Of a stretch of DNA of 64,000 nt, positions 1-9,620 are shown in pieces. The stretch comes from Cyanidium caldarium (taxonomy: Eukaryota; Rhodophyta; Bangiophyceae; Cyanidiales; Cyanidiaceae). The notes beneath the pieces were generated by a model. It worked only from the letters and a program-made list of their open reading frames with translations. It ran no database searches and was not told the DNA's origin. Numbering within the stretch: position 1 is the stretch's first letter; each line of letters starts with the position of its first letter. Location: contig JANCYW010000007.1 in NCBI GenBank assembly GCA_026184775.1, forward strand, positions 372,001 through 436,000, in the 5' to 3' direction. The translations under genes and the position numbers were made by a program.

Positions 1-168
1 CTGGGTCCGGTTGGCCACCACGGCATCGTGGTCGGCGGTCGCCGACGACGGCAACAACAGCGACGCCTCCGGAGCGCCGACAACGGCCGACCGTTTACCC
101 CGAGCGCCGCGGGGCCACCGCTCGGTTTCCATCGACACAGATACGTGCACCCGTCGTTTCCGTGTCGG

Positions 169-2166
169 ATGACCATTGCCAGCGAGCCATTGAGTGCCGC
201 GCCCGGTGTCAAGGCGGATACGGCGCACGTCTCCGCCCTCTTTCCGGAGCGCTTCCGGCCGTTCCTCACCGAACTGGACGACGGCAGCGTCGCGTCACGG
301 GATGTGCCCCAATTTCACGCGCGGCGCACCAAGATTGTGTGCACGATCGGGCCGGCCACTGCGAGTTATGCGGAGTTGTTGAAGATGGCGGCGCTGGGCA
401 TGAATGTGGTGCGCCTGAACATGTCACACGGTGACTACACGTTCCACAGCGAGGTCATTGCGCACGTGCGACGCATCAATACCGAGTCGCCGTTCGTGCT
501 GGCCACCATGCTGGACATCGGTTCGTTGGATTCGGTGCGGCTGGGCCAGATGCCCGGCAACGAGATGGCGCTGTCGCCCGGCGACCGGCTGATCATCACC
601 ACCCGACACCAGGCCGAGTACCCCGACATGATGACCGAGGTGAGCGACGACGCGTTCATGGCGGTGGTGCAGAGTGGCGATGTGATTGAGGTGCGCGGCA
701 ATGCCGACGGCAGCGTGGTGCTGCTGCGCGTGGCCGAGGTGACTGCCGATGGCACCGATGCCGATTGCGTGGTGATGGAAGGCGGCACAATACGCAGCCG
801 CGCCCCGATTGGCGTACGCGGCAAGAGTCTGCGCTCGCCCATACTCAACGCCGAGGAGATGGAGCGCGATCTGGATTTTGCGGTGCAGGAGCGCGTGGAG
901 GCAGTGGCGCTGTCGTTTGTGGAGGCGCCTGAACACATCTGGGACGTGAAGCGGCAGCTGAAAGAGCGCGGTGCCAGCAATACCGCGGTTGTGGCCAAAA
1001 TCGAGAGCGTCGCCGCCCTGGAACGACTGAGCGACATCGCCGAGGCCGCCGACGCGGTGATGATCGCCCGCGGCGACCTGGGCGCCGCCGTCCGCTACGA
1101 TATGGTGCCGTACTGGCAACAACGTATCGCGCAAATGTGTCGGGCGCACGGCAAGCCGTGCATTGTGTCCACCCACTTTTTGGAGAGCATGGTGCTGTAT
1201 CCGACGCCGACGCGCGCCGAAGTGACCGACATCAGCGAGGCGGTGAAGCAGCGCGTGGACGCCCTGATGCTCACCACCGAGACCGCCAGCGGCAAGTATC
1301 CGCTGCGAGCGCTGTCGCTGATGAGCACAGTGGCGCTGCGGGTGGAGGGCAAACTGGCCGAAGACTGCCGACTGGCGGAGCTGCCACCGCCGCTGGTGTC
1401 GCATCGACGATGGGCGCGCGGCATCAGTCTGGTGGCGGAGCGGGTGTGCTCGTCGGCCACGACAATCGCCGAACGGCTGAACGCCGCCGCCATTATCTGC
1501 TTCACGCAGCGCGGCTTTATGGCCAACCTGCTGGCGCGCTGTCGACCGCTCTGCCCCATATACGCGTTCACCAACAGCGTCATTGCGCGCAACAAGATGA
1601 GCGTGCTGTTTGGCGTGCGGCCGTTCCGCATCCTCTTCGATGGCGATCCGGAGGTGACCGTGCAGCGCGCCATCGATGAGCTGCTGGATCGGCAGGCACT
1701 GACGCGCGGGGACCGCGTCGTGGTGGTGGCCGATATTCTCGGCGGAAAGAATCGCGCCACGGAGGAGGAGATGTTGTTGGTGTTTGGCGGGCTCGATCCG
1801 GAGAACCGCGGCTACATCAGTCGGGAGCTGCTGCGCAAGGGACTGCGCGAGATGGGTTTGAAGGCCGGCGACGATGTGGAGCTGGAGACGTGGCTCGATG
1901 AGTACGACGAGCGGCAGGGACTGGTGGAGGAGTGCTTTACGGCTTCCGACGTGGATGCTTGCGTTTTGGATCGGCAGCAGCTGTGCGGAGATATGGAGGG
2001 AGAGGGAGACGGGGTAGCGACTGGTGCAGGAGCGGACGCTGGTGGCGATGGAGTGCCGTCGCGCGCGCGCCGACTGCAGGCGGAGATCGACTACCCCGCT
2101 TTCCGACAGCTGGTTCAGGACAGTGCAGAGATCGTCCAGACCATCCAATTCCGACGGATAGAGTGA
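169..2166 (+). CDS. Pyruvate kinase-like protein with C-terminal EF-hand-like tail
   Basis: Pyruvate kinase converts phosphoenolpyruvate and ADP to pyruvate and ATP in glycolysis. Family signatures seen are RLNMSHG near the N-terminus, the VVAKIE segment with the catalytic lysine at about residue 277, MIARGDLG, LESM, PTRAEVTD and LMLTTETASGKYP. The barrel strand that normally reads DTKGPEIR is instead DIGSLDSVR, so the usual Thr, Lys and Glu of that loop are absent. After the C-terminal PK domain there is an extra ~120-residue tail. It holds a calcium-loop-like segment (DPENRGYISREL, from residue ~543) and ends in a short helical stretch. The protein is 665 aa from this ATG. An in-frame ATG at 28 would add an Arg-rich 47-residue N-terminus, and because the window begins just upstream the start is unsure. 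The family call is firm; the activity of this paralogue is not. Confidence 0.88.
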   Translation: MTIASEPLSAAPGVKADTAHVSALFPERFRPFLTELDDGSVASRDVPQFHARRTKIVCTIGPATASYAELLKMAALGMNVVRLNMSHGDYTFHSEVIAHVRRINTESPFVLATMLDIGSLDSVRLGQMPGNEMALSPGDRLIITTRHQAEYPDMMTEVSDDAFMAVVQSGDVIEVRGNADGSVVLLRVAEVTADGTDADCVVMEGGTIRSRAPIGVRGKSLRSPILNAEEMERDLDFAVQERVEAVALSFVEAPEHIWDVKRQLKERGASNTAVVAKIESVAALERLSDIAEAADAVMIARGDLGAAVRYDMVPYWQQRIAQMCRAHGKPCIVSTHFLESMVLYPTPTRAEVTDISEAVKQRVDALMLTTETASGKYPLRALSLMSTVALRVEGKLAEDCRLAELPPPLVSHRRWARGISLVAERVCSSATTIAERLNAAAIICFTQRGFMANLLARCRPLCPIYAFTNSVIARNKMSVLFGVRPFRILFDGDPEVTVQRAIDELLDRQALTRGDRVVVVADILGGKNRATEEEMLLVFGGLDPENRGYISRELLRKGLREMGLKAGDDVELETWLDEYDERQGLVEECFTASDVDACVLDRQQLCGDMEGEGDGVATGAGADAGGDGVPSRARRLQAEIDYPAFRQLVQDSAEIVQTIQFRRIE

Positions 2167-2545
2167 AAGCCATCACCGACACTCCTGCTGGTGCGTGCGT
2201 GGAACAGGATCCGCTGCGTGGAGGTGCCGCGAGGCAGCAAGGATGGTAGCACAGCTTCCACGTGGGGAGCGTGCGCTAACGCTGCCTGATGTATTCTATC
2301 GGAGGGCGACCGACTGCTCGGCGCAGATGCATATGCAAGTCGACGGTAAATTGCTACGATATGCGCATGCTGGAACTTTCCCTCGCAGGAGTTGCCACCG
2401 CGATCGCGCGCGGCGACGTCAGCGCGACTGGCGCTCGTCCCTCCGCGAGAGGTGTTCGAAACGAACGGTCACTCCCTGCGACAAAAACTATCTCACAAAA
2501 CTGACGCTCTCACTTTGCTCCCTCCTCGTCCTCCCCGCAGCCGCC
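2167..2545. other. Spacer between pyruvate kinase and SmE genes
   Basis: There is no convincing gene here. The last ~40 bases before the SmE start are pyrimidine-rich and end in CCCCGCAG just upstream of the ATG. That resembles a 3' splice site, but no matching donor or branch point could be fixed, so this is treated as a promoter/5' UTR. Confidence 0.4.
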
Positions 2546-2818
2546 ATGACCGCGACGAACCAGGACACCCCCACTGACCTGCGGTTACCCGTGCACCTGC
2601 TCTACTCGCTTCTGCAGTCGGGCGCCCGCGTCGAAGTGTGGCTCTACGAAAATCGAAAGAGCAAGCTACAGGGGCGACTGCTCGGTTTCGACGCGTACAT
2701 GAACTTGGTGCTGGACGATGCCGCCGAAGTGCACACCGGGCTGCCGGCCCGACCGCCGACCCCGTTGGGCCGATTGTTGCTCAAAGGCGAGAACGTGGTG
2801 CTGGTGCGAGCGTTTTAA
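2546..2818 (+). CDS. SNRPE: Small nuclear ribonucleoprotein E (SmE)
   Basis: SmE is one of the seven proteins of the Sm ring that assembles on U1, U2, U4 and U5 snRNAs in the spliceosome. The predicted protein is 90 aa, the usual SmE size. The Sm1 motif region contains VWLYEN followed by GFDAYMNLVLDDAAEVH, which is almost diagnostic for SmE. The Sm2 motif is LLKGENVVLV near the C-terminus. The chosen ATG lies at the family-typical position; longer in-frame starts upstream only add non-conserved sequence. It converges with the PGES2-like gene, with only 22 bp between stops. Its presence implies that the organism keeps a spliceosome even though no introns are evident in this window. Confidence 0.95.
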   Translation: MTATNQDTPTDLRLPVHLLYSLLQSGARVEVWLYENRKSKLQGRLLGFDAYMNLVLDDAAEVHTGLPARPPTPLGRLLLKGENVVLVRAF

Positions 2819-2840
2819 TCCTGTGCAGGCCTCTTCCACG

Positions 2841-3890
2841 TCATCCCTCGCGGTTCATCTCCGACGCACCGGTCACTCGCGCCGAAGCTGGCACTTGCTG
2901 CTTCATCGCCTCGTACCACTGGATCATGTCGGGCACGTTCCGGGACAGATCCTCGAAGGCGACAAAGTGCTCGATGCTGCGCAGCACGCCGAACATGGCC
3001 ACGTCGGCCGCGTCCGGTCGGTCGCCCCCCATGAAACGGCGATGCGGCCAGCCGACCGCCTGCAGCCACGTGCGACAACCGTCGTACAGCGCCTGGCGCT
3101 CGTCCTCGATGCCGTACTTTTTCTTCAGCCGCCGGCTCACAAAATACATCGCCGCCGCCCCGAAATACCGCACCCGCAGGCGCTGGAACGGTGTGAAGTT
3201 GCCCTCTTCGGTGATGTAGTCGAACGTCTGCAGTGCCTCCTGGCGGGTGCGATAGATGTTGGGCGGCAGGGTGTGCACGAACCAGTCGTCGATCCATCGG
3301 AACCACTGTTCGTTGTACCGTGCATCCGGCACCGCTATACGTTCCAGCTGGCGGATGATCTCACCCGAGTCGTTCAGCTGCACCGCGTTCACCACCAGCA
3401 CGGGCACTTTCTTGTAGGTGCTAAACTTGAGCTCTCCCTTGCTGAGCGGATTCACCTCCACCACCCGATAGGGTATCTGACGATAGTCCAGGTACGCCCG
3501 GAGCTTGTTGCAGAATGGACACGTCTCGTACTGGTACAGTACCACCTCGGCGCGACGCAGTTCTGCCAGGCTGTGCGGCAGCCGTTCCACCGGGGCAGCC
3601 GCCGGCGGCGGATCTGTGGACGGCTCGGTGTCCACCACCACGCCGCCGGTCCACGATTTCGGTCGCTGCTCCACGGACGCCGCCTCGGATAGCGCCCGGA
3701 GAGACACGCTGGTGGCAGCGGCGGTGAACGCCGTGCCCGAAGCCACCAGGAACATCATCGGGCGCAGCCAGATCGTCCTGCCCGCGGACACACCGCGCCA
3801 AGCACGCGGCATAGTGGCAGCAGGGCGCGTCACACCCGGCAGCCATCCTCCCCATGCCGATCGTAGGCGTGAGAGCACCCGCAGGCTCAT
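2841..3890 (-). CDS. PTGES2: Prostaglandin E synthase 2-like membrane glutaredoxin/GST protein
   Basis: PTGES2-family proteins combine a glutaredoxin-like thioredoxin fold with a GST C-terminal domain and are membrane-associated. In algae their physiological substrate is not established. The 349-aa product starts with a basic, hydrophobic segment (Arg-rich presequence, then a probable membrane helix around residues 45-70). The glutaredoxin motif CPFC is at residues 124-127 within [16 protein letters not shown]. The VPVLVV and [10 protein letters not shown] glutathione-site elements follow, and then a GST-C helical domain that includes the conserved [15 protein letters not shown] segment. Length and order match the animal and plant family (~380 aa). 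The ATG at 3890 is 128 bp from the divergent eRF1 start, so the two genes probably share a promoter region. The family is confident; the enzymatic role is unknown. Confidence 0.85.
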   Translation of the reverse strand: MSLRVLSRLRSAWGGWLPGVTRPAATMPRAWRGVSAGRTIWLRPMMFLVASGTAFTAAATSVSLRALSEAASVEQRPKSWTGGVVVDTEPSTDPPPAAAPVERLPHSLAELRRAEVVLYQYETCPFCNKLRAYLDYRQIPYRVVEVNPLSKGELKFSTYKKVPVLVVNAVQLNDSGEIIRQLERIAVPDARYNEQWFRWIDDWFVHTLPPNIYRTRQEALQTFDYITEEGNFTPFQRLRVRYFGAAAMYFVSRRLKKKYGIEDERQALYDGCRTWLQAVGWPHRRFMGGDRPDAADVAMFGVLRSIEHFVAFEDLSRNVPDMIQWYEAMKQQVPASARVTGASEMNREG

Positions 3891-4017
3891 GGTCGCTCTC
3901 TGTCGTTTCCGACTGCCGAAACGCCGTTCACGTCTCTGCCCGAAACGTCCGGCGCGATGCCTTCGCGGCGGCTGCAGGCTTCGGGTCGTCCGCTTTCGTG
4001 CGCCCGGCGCGCTCGCC

Positions 4018-5436
4018 ATGACCTCCATCAGCGCAGTGGCCGCGGCGGCGGTCGGTTCGGGCAACGGCAACAACGCCAACTTGGATGAAAATAATGACGA
4101 GGATAGGGCAGTGCGCCTGTTCCGCATCAAGAAACTGTTGAAAGGGTTGGAGGCGGCGCGCGGCAACGGCACCTCGATGATATCGCTGTTGATACCGCCC
4201 GGCGACCAAATCGCCAAAGTGGGCAAGTTGTTGGCGGACGAGGCGGGCACCGCGTCGAACATCAAATCACGGGTGAACCGGCTGTCGGTGCTGTCGGCCA
4301 TCACGTCCACGCAGCAGCGGCTGAAGCTGTACAATCGGGTGCCGCGCAACGGGCTGGCCATCTACTGCGGCAACATCGTCACCGAGAAGGGCGAGAAGCA
4401 GGTGACGATCGACTTTGAGCCGCACAAGCCGATCAACACCTCTCTGTACTATTGCGACTCGCGCTTTCACGTCGAGCCGCTGCTGGGCCTGCTGGAGGAC
4501 GACGAGCGGTTCGGTTTTATCATCATGGACGGCAACGGCGCGTTGTATGCGGTGCTGGCGGGCAATACTCGCGAGATTCTGCACCGATTTAGCGTGGAGT
4601 TGCCCAAGAAGCACGGGCGCGGTGGGCAATCGGCGTTGCGTTTCGCGCGCCTGCGCATGGAGAAGCGACACAACTACCTGCGGCGGGTGGCCGAGGAGGC
4701 CGTCCGCCTGTTCATCCCCAACGGCGACAAGGTGAACGTGAGCGGTATCGTGCTGGGCGGCTCGGCCGACTTCAAGAACGAACTCGCCCAGAGCGACCTG
4801 TTTGACCAGCGGCTGCAGGCCAAGGTCATCAGCGTGGTGGATGTGAGTTACGGCGGCGAGGTGGGCCTGAATCAGGCCATCGAACTGGCGGCGGACAGTC
4901 TGTCCAACGTCAAGTACGTACGGGAGAAGCGATTGCTGCAGGAGTTTTACGAGCAGATCGCCCTGGACACCGGCAAGTACTGCTATGGCATGGAGGACAC
5001 GCTCAAGGCGTTGGAAATGGGCGCTATGGAGAAGTTGATTGTGTGGGAGAATCTGCCCCACGAGCGGCTGCTGCTGATGCATACACAGAATGGCGAGGAG
5101 AGCGTGCAAGTGCTGCCGCCGGAGAAGCTGAACCAGCAGAGCCATCTGGTGGACAAGAAGACCGGTGCGGAGCTGGAGGTGAAGGACAGCGAGCCGATGG
5201 TGGACTGGCTGGCGCAAAACTACAAGAACTTCGGAGCGCACCTGGACCTGATCACCGACAAGACCGCCGAGGGCAACCAGTTTGTGAAGGGGTTCGGCGG
5301 CATCGGCGGTATCCTGCGGTATCAGGTGGATCTGAGTCTGTTGGAGCGCGACGAGGAAGACGACGAGGCAGCGGAGGAGGAGGAGGAGGAGGACGGCGGT
5401 GGCGCAGACGCCGAAGACGAGGATTGGGGCTTGTGA
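4018..5436 (+). CDS. ETF1: Eukaryotic peptide chain release factor 1 (eRF1)
   Basis: eRF1 recognises all three stop codons in the ribosomal A site and triggers peptide release, working with eRF3. The 472-aa product shows the NIKS stop-recognition motif (from residue 81), a YYCDSRF segment in domain 1, and the universal GGQ motif (residues 202-204, within KKHGRGGQ) that reaches the peptidyl-transferase centre. The C-terminal eRF3-binding domain follows. It ends in a strongly acidic run of Asp and Glu, as in other eukaryotes. About 20 extra residues at the N-terminus, rich in Ala, Gly and Asn, shift the numbering relative to animal eRF1. Stop recognition looks canonical, consistent with the standard code and with TGA, TAG and TAA stops in this window. 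Confidence 0.96.
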   Translation: MTSISAVAAAAVGSGNGNNANLDENNDEDRAVRLFRIKKLLKGLEAARGNGTSMISLLIPPGDQIAKVGKLLADEAGTASNIKSRVNRLSVLSAITSTQQRLKLYNRVPRNGLAIYCGNIVTEKGEKQVTIDFEPHKPINTSLYYCDSRFHVEPLLGLLEDDERFGFIIMDGNGALYAVLAGNTREILHRFSVELPKKHGRGGQSALRFARLRMEKRHNYLRRVAEEAVRLFIPNGDKVNVSGIVLGGSADFKNELAQSDLFDQRLQAKVISVVDVSYGGEVGLNQAIELAADSLSNVKYVREKRLLQEFYEQIALDTGKYCYGMEDTLKALEMGAMEKLIVWENLPHERLLLMHTQNGEESVQVLPPEKLNQQSHLVDKKTGAELEVKDSEPMVDWLAQNYKNFGAHLDLITDKTAEGNQFVKGFGGIGGILRYQVDLSLLERDEEDDEAAEEEEEEDGGGADAEDEDWGL

Positions 5437-5478
5437 GCTGGGCATCGCGCCACGGAGTGTATAGGTGGCGGTGGCGGC

Positions 5479-6102
5479 CTAGGCGTAATACAACTCGTGC
5501 ACCCGCTGATCGTGCTCGGCCATGGGGACGCAGTCGACGATCTGACACGCCAGTGCTAAACCGACCCGACTCGGCAGTGGCATTCCGTGTTGCCGGTGCA
5601 GCGCATCACAGCGCCGGAGAAAGTGGTCGTAGTAGCCCTTGCCGCGACCGAGCCGTCCGCCTTGCAGGTCGAACGCCAGTCCCGGCACCACGATCACATC
5701 CAGCGGGCATTGCTCTCGCTGCACCAACTGTTCCACGTCGGTGCGAGTGGCGGCGGCCGGCGGATCCGGTATGTCGAATACGCCGCGCGGCCACCTGGCC
5801 AGGTCGTCGGCGTCCACCGCCTCGTACATCTCCATGCGGGATGACGGCCCGCCCTCCACCTTGGGCAAAAACACCCGTTTGCGCAGCGCAAAGCACTGCT
5901 TGATCAGCTCGGTGGTGTGCAACTCGCCGGACGGCATGTGGTGGAAGAGTGCCACGGTGCGGGCGCGTTGAAAGGAGTCGGAGAGGATGAGTTTGCGACA
6001 AGCGGTTGACGATCGTTGCACAAGTTCGTCGGTTGGAAGGGCCTTAAGAGCAGCCCGTATTCGCTTGCGTAGCTCTCGCTTGATAACCATTGTGTCCGCC
6101 AT
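5479..6102 (-). CDS. MTHFS: 5-formyltetrahydrofolate cyclo-ligase
   Basis: This enzyme converts 5-formyl-THF to 5,10-methenyl-THF with ATP, recycling a storage folate. The 207-aa product matches the family length (~200 aa). It carries the basic N-terminal helix (VIKRELRKRIRAALKAL), the substrate-site phenylalanine/histidine region (ALFHHMPSGELHT), the LDVIVVPGLAFDL strand and the strongly conserved GRLGRGKGYYDHFL nucleotide and metal loop. The start at 6102 was chosen because family similarity begins immediately. The frame stays open upstream to 6366, but that extension is low-quality sequence. The gene converges with eRF1 across a 42-bp gap and lies just downstream of the phosphate-transporter gene on the same strand. 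Confidence 0.93.
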   Translation of the reverse strand: MADTMVIKRELRKRIRAALKALPTDELVQRSSTACRKLILSDSFQRARTVALFHHMPSGELHTTELIKQCFALRKRVFLPKVEGGPSSRMEMYEAVDADDLARWPRGVFDIPDPPAAATRTDVEQLVQREQCPLDVIVVPGLAFDLQGGRLGRGKGYYDHFLRRCDALHRQHGMPLPSRVGLALACQIVDCVPMAEHDQRVHELYYA

Positions 6103-6414
6103 GGGGAGGACATGAAATTGGGAGGAAGATTGAGAAGCGCACCCAGCGACACGAACAAGCACTGTGACTCGCGTCCCCGCCAGTGCGCGAGGGTGGAAGT
6201 GACAGCGCGTCGATCGACAGGGCGCACGAGCATGTTGCAGAGTCCTCTGGGCGCGGCATTCGGCGGCACGGACTTTTGACAGTATCGACGATAACGAGCG
6301 AGAGACAAGAAAGACAAAGGAGAGACGCAGCACGGCAAATTCCATGACATGAGCGCCTTGACGCACTACGAAAATTACAGGCTTGTGGAGGCCCGTTGCG
6401 CCATCCTTACGCGA
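6103..6414. promoter_or_regulatory. Upstream region of MTHFS
   Basis: This 312-bp gap separates the transporter stop and the MTHFS start, both on the minus strand. It should hold the transporter 3' UTR and the MTHFS promoter. The frame of MTHFS remains open through most of it, but without recognisable protein similarity. No RNA gene or repeat was seen. Confidence 0.35.
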
Positions 6415-8382
6415 TCACATCGCAGCTTCCTGCTTCCCCTCGCTCCCAGATATCCTGGCGAGACGCTCCTCCCTCCTCCGCTTCTCCCGATGCACCCGCA
6501 ACCAGTCCGGCCGGTACGCCTTTCCGCGCCCGAGCCACCGTTCACACATTGACAGATGCCGTGGATTGGCCGCCTCGCCGCCGTATTCCCGGCGCCGACC
6601 GCCCGTCACCAGCTCCCATTCGCGGTCGTGCTCGCGAAGGCACATGCCGGTCACGTCGGGCAGGAATATTGCGGTGATCAGCGCGCCAAAGGCGCCGGCC
6701 GCTGCGGACACGATGAAGATATTGCGGATGCCGATGGCGCCGAACACCAACGTCGACACCAGCGCGCCGGCCTTGCCGCAAAAGGCACTGAAGCCGTGTG
6801 CCCGTGCACGTATCTCACTGGGATACAGCTCGGCGGCGCTTACGTAGGTCACCACATTCGGACCCACTTGGGAGAAGAACGATGCCAGTATGTACAGGGC
6901 GATCAGGGCGCCGTGGTTGCTGCTCGCCAATCGGTCGTACGTCCCGGCCAGCATCGCGAAGAACACCGCGATCATGATGAAGCCGAACAACTGGAGGCGG
7001 CGGCGGCCGCACCAGCGTCGATCGATCACCGCCGCCGCCACGTAGTAGCCCACCAGCGACACCGCATTGTTGAGCAGAATGCAGGCGTTCTGCGTCAGCA
7101 AGTTCTCGTTGCGATTGATGCCGTTGAAGATCGGTCCCGAGTAGAGCTTGTTGCCGTACAGGATCACATCGTTCATGCACCAGGTGACGCCGGTGCCGAT
7201 CAAACGCGACCCGTAGTGCCGGAAGATAGGAGCGTAACCGGAGAGCTGACTGGCCGCCGGGGTCTGCTGGCGGCGCTGCCGCTCGGCACGCCGCGCCGCC
7301 GCCTTCACATACGCCTCGTTCTCGCGCGAGAACAGCACTCGATAGGTGAGCACCGCCGCCAGCCACAGAAAACCCACCAGGTACACGGCGCGCCAGGCAA
7401 AACTCAGCGCGATAGTGGAAAAGCCCATCTCGTCGTTGCTCGAGTTGCTGCAGTTGGGCGTGATCTGTCGGGCGGCCGCCACTGCAATCACCACAATGAG
7501 CGAGCCGAACACAATGCCGATACCCTGCATGCTGAACACCACGGTGACGGTGCGGCCGCGTTGAGATGCCAGGGTGGTGGATAGCGGTGGTGAGGGCGTT
7601 TTGCCAGATATCGGTGGCGTGCTCTCTGACGAGCGCGTTTGTCCGTTGGATCCGTTCGCCACTGCCGCACTCGCCTCTCCTTCCGCCTCCTCGTTGCGCT
7701 TCTCGGCGGCGTTCGAGGCGGCAATCGGGTATTCGCCGCCCACGCCCAGTCCCAGCACCCCGAAAAAGGAGCTAATCACAATGAACATGTCGCTGATGGA
7801 TGGCGAATATACAAAGGTCATCACCGCTGCACCGGTGGCCATGACGGCCATCGTAGCAATGCCGCCAAAGCGCCGTCCCATGCGGTCGCCCACCGCCCCG
7901 AAAAAGAGCATGCCCAGCATGACGCCGCCAAACACCACGCCCGACGTGGCCACTAACACACTCTTGCTGCATACCTGACTGGCCGGATATCCGCCGTCGG
8001 CGCCAGTGCAATAGCCCGGCTGGTACCCGCCACACGGCGCGGTGCTGCACTCGGGAAACAGCCCCGGGCACTTGATCTTATCGGGGCAGTTGACCGAGTT
8101 GCCGTTCGCGCCCAGCCAACACGTCGGATACGCCGCCTCCCACACCGTCTTCAGTTGCCCGGTGGTGATCAGGAAAAAGGCGGCGATGAACATGCCCGCG
8201 CCAGTCACCAGCAGCCCGGCGATGCGCCGCAGCGACCATCGGTTGGAGGTGCGGGAGTCGGATGCCAGCGACTCCTCCCACAGGAGCGAGTCTGCCTGTT
8301 GCAGAGAGCTCGTCGAAGAGGAGAGGCTGCGGCGAGGCGAGTGGGATGGCCGCAGCGACGACTCTACCTTGTGCAGATTCAT
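6415..8382 (-). CDS. Major facilitator superfamily transporter, phosphate:H+ symporter type
   Basis: This 655-aa protein has about 12 hydrophobic helices. MFS signatures are GDRMGRR in the loop between helices 2 and 3, and GLGVGGEYPIAAS, which is typical of the PHS/Pho84/PHT1 phosphate-proton symporters. A late AELYPSEIRARAHG segment matches the family's helix-10/11 loop. Unusual features are a Ser-rich cytosolic N-terminus of ~60 residues and a Cys-rich extracellular loop after helix 1 (eight cysteines between residues ~95 and 150), which may form disulfides useful in harsh media. The central loop is long and low in complexity, and the C-terminal tail is basic. Inorganic phosphate is the likeliest substrate by family, but sugar or other organic anion transport cannot be excluded from sequence alone. 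It is divergent from the unknown gene starting at 8612. Confidence 0.85.
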   Translation of the reverse strand: MNLHKVESSLRPSHSPRRSLSSSTSSLQQADSLLWEESLASDSRTSNRWSLRRIAGLLVTGAGMFIAAFFLITTGQLKTVWEAAYPTCWLGANGNSVNCPDKIKCPGLFPECSTAPCGGYQPGYCTGADGGYPASQVCSKSVLVATSGVVFGGVMLGMLFFGAVGDRMGRRFGGIATMAVMATGAAVMTFVYSPSISDMFIVISSFFGVLGLGVGGEYPIAASNAAEKRNEEAEGEASAAVANGSNGQTRSSESTPPISGKTPSPPLSTTLASQRGRTVTVVFSMQGIGIVFGSLIVVIAVAAARQITPNCSNSSNDEMGFSTIALSFAWRAVYLVGFLWLAAVLTYRVLFSRENEAYVKAAARRAERQRRQQTPAASQLSGYAPIFRHYGSRLIGTGVTWCMNDVILYGNKLYSGPIFNGINRNENLLTQNACILLNNAVSLVGYYVAAAVIDRRWCGRRRLQLFGFIMIAVFFAMLAGTYDRLASSNHGALIALYILASFFSQVGPNVVTYVSAAELYPSEIRARAHGFSAFCGKAGALVSTLVFGAIGIRNIFIVSAAAGAFGALITAIFLPDVTGMCLREHDREWELVTGGRRREYGGEAANPRHLSMCERWLGRGKAYRPDWLRVHREKRRREERLARISGSEGKQEAAM

Positions 8383-8611
8383 TTTCAGGCAGCAATTGCC
8401 TGACGTGGCTCTTCAATTGTCGGTGGATCAAGTCATCGATTCATGAGAGTGCAGTGGAGCGTGATGACGCTAGTAGCCGTGATCGGCAGTGCTGTCGTGG
8501 AAACCGGAGACGCGCGAGGTCGTCACGCCGGCTCTGCTGTCCTCCCAATGGCGCGCATGGGTCTCGCGCGCTTTTCCCCGCCACCTGAGCACACACACCA
8601 TCTCGACCGTC

Positions 8612-9544
8612 ATGGCCACCTCTCTGCCCTCTCGCGTGCGACAAGTGTCTCAGGTGGCGGAGCAGGCATATCAGAGGCTGGATCAGGCGCTGGGGATGTT
8701 GGAGAAGCGGCTGTACGCGGCGGAGAGGCGTGTGGAGGTGGTGGGCAGGGTCACCAAACGCTACCGGAAATATGGCCACCGCGACAGCCCGATGAAACGC
8801 TTGTGGCGGATATTTGTGGCAGACAAAAGCCCGGCGAAAGCGCGCCAGAGTGGCGACCGGAGCGGCCGGTCGGGCAAGTCGCGGCCGTCTGGCGCCCAGC
8901 CGCCCAGCGCACCAACTGCGACGACGGCAGCGACGACCACAGATGGTGGGGCACGAGATGTGGTGCCGCGGCTGTCGACTGGTGCCCAGCCGGAGATCAG
9001 CATGCCCACCAGAGTGTCGTTACCGTTTCGAGACCTGCCACCGGCATCGCCCACAACCGGCGTGCGCCTGTTCCGGTGGTCGGAGGTGCTCGGCGCGTCC
9101 GAGGAACGTGGGGAAGAGGGAGAATCGGAGCAGCAAGGGACAAGGGGGCAGGCGAGTAGTGGAGAGCAAGATCTCCAAGCGGACGGGGCGACGGCATCGG
9201 TCGAGATGCCGGACATCGAACACATCCTCCAGAATGCGCCGCCAGCGCCGGCGCTCGCATCGGAAGAGGAGCAGACGGCACCACCGACGCCGCAACGTGC
9301 CTCATCGGAGAGGCGCGCCGACGCGGACACCCGGGCCATTTTCGAACAGACACCGCGTCGCAATGTGGATGCGGCGCTGGCGTTTCTGGAGAGCCGGCGG
9401 CGGCAGACACGCGGAGTAGAGGGTGGGAGGGTGGATATGAAGGCAGTCGCCGAGGTGGCGGATGAGGGGGTTGCGCCGCACGCGGACAAGATTGTGCGAC
9501 AGCCGGCGTTTCTGGCTGCGGGCAAGGGGCGATTCCGTAGATGA
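8612..9544 (+). CDS. Uncharacterised basic protein
   Basis: I do not recognise this 310-aa protein. The N-terminal 60 residues form a likely amphipathic helix rich in Gln, Ala and Arg (around QVAEQAYQRLDQALGMLEKRL), followed by a very basic patch (VTKRYRKYG). The middle is low-complexity, rich in Ser, Pro, Thr and Ala. The C-terminal third has two helical segments, one around MPDIEHILQ and one around DAALAFLESRRRQ, and ends with a Lys/Arg-rich tail. There are no membrane segments or cysteine motifs. An in-frame ATG at 8489 would extend it by 41 residues. It is kept as a gene because it fills the space between the transporter and the helicase in one long frame with sensible compositional domains. 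It converges with the helicase gene across 76 bp. Confidence 0.55.
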   Translation: MATSLPSRVRQVSQVAEQAYQRLDQALGMLEKRLYAAERRVEVVGRVTKRYRKYGHRDSPMKRLWRIFVADKSPAKARQSGDRSGRSGKSRPSGAQPPSAPTATTAATTTDGGARDVVPRLSTGAQPEISMPTRVSLPFRDLPPASPTTGVRLFRWSEVLGASEERGEEGESEQQGTRGQASSGEQDLQADGATASVEMPDIEHILQNAPPAPALASEEEQTAPPTPQRASSERRADADTRAIFEQTPRRNVDAALAFLESRRRQTRGVEGGRVDMKAVAEVADEGVAPHADKIVRQPAFLAAGKGRFRR

Positions 9545-9620
9545 TCGGATGAAACGTCTCGGAGAGGCATGCCGCTGCCAAGGATTACGGAACAACCAAG
9601 TTCATGCCAGCCTTTTGCTC

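Noticed and set aside
424-2148. Long open frame antisense to pyruvate kinase (574 codons)
   Set aside because: GC-rich codon usage leaves antisense frames open throughout this window. This one has a His/Gln/Arg-rich translation with no domain. The same applies to long antisense frames over eRF1, WDR6, glucosidase II and TELO2.
2500-2545. Possible 3' splice site before the SmE start (pyrimidine tract ending CCCCGCAG)
   Set aside because: No donor or branch point could be paired with it, and pyrimidine-rich leaders precede other genes here.
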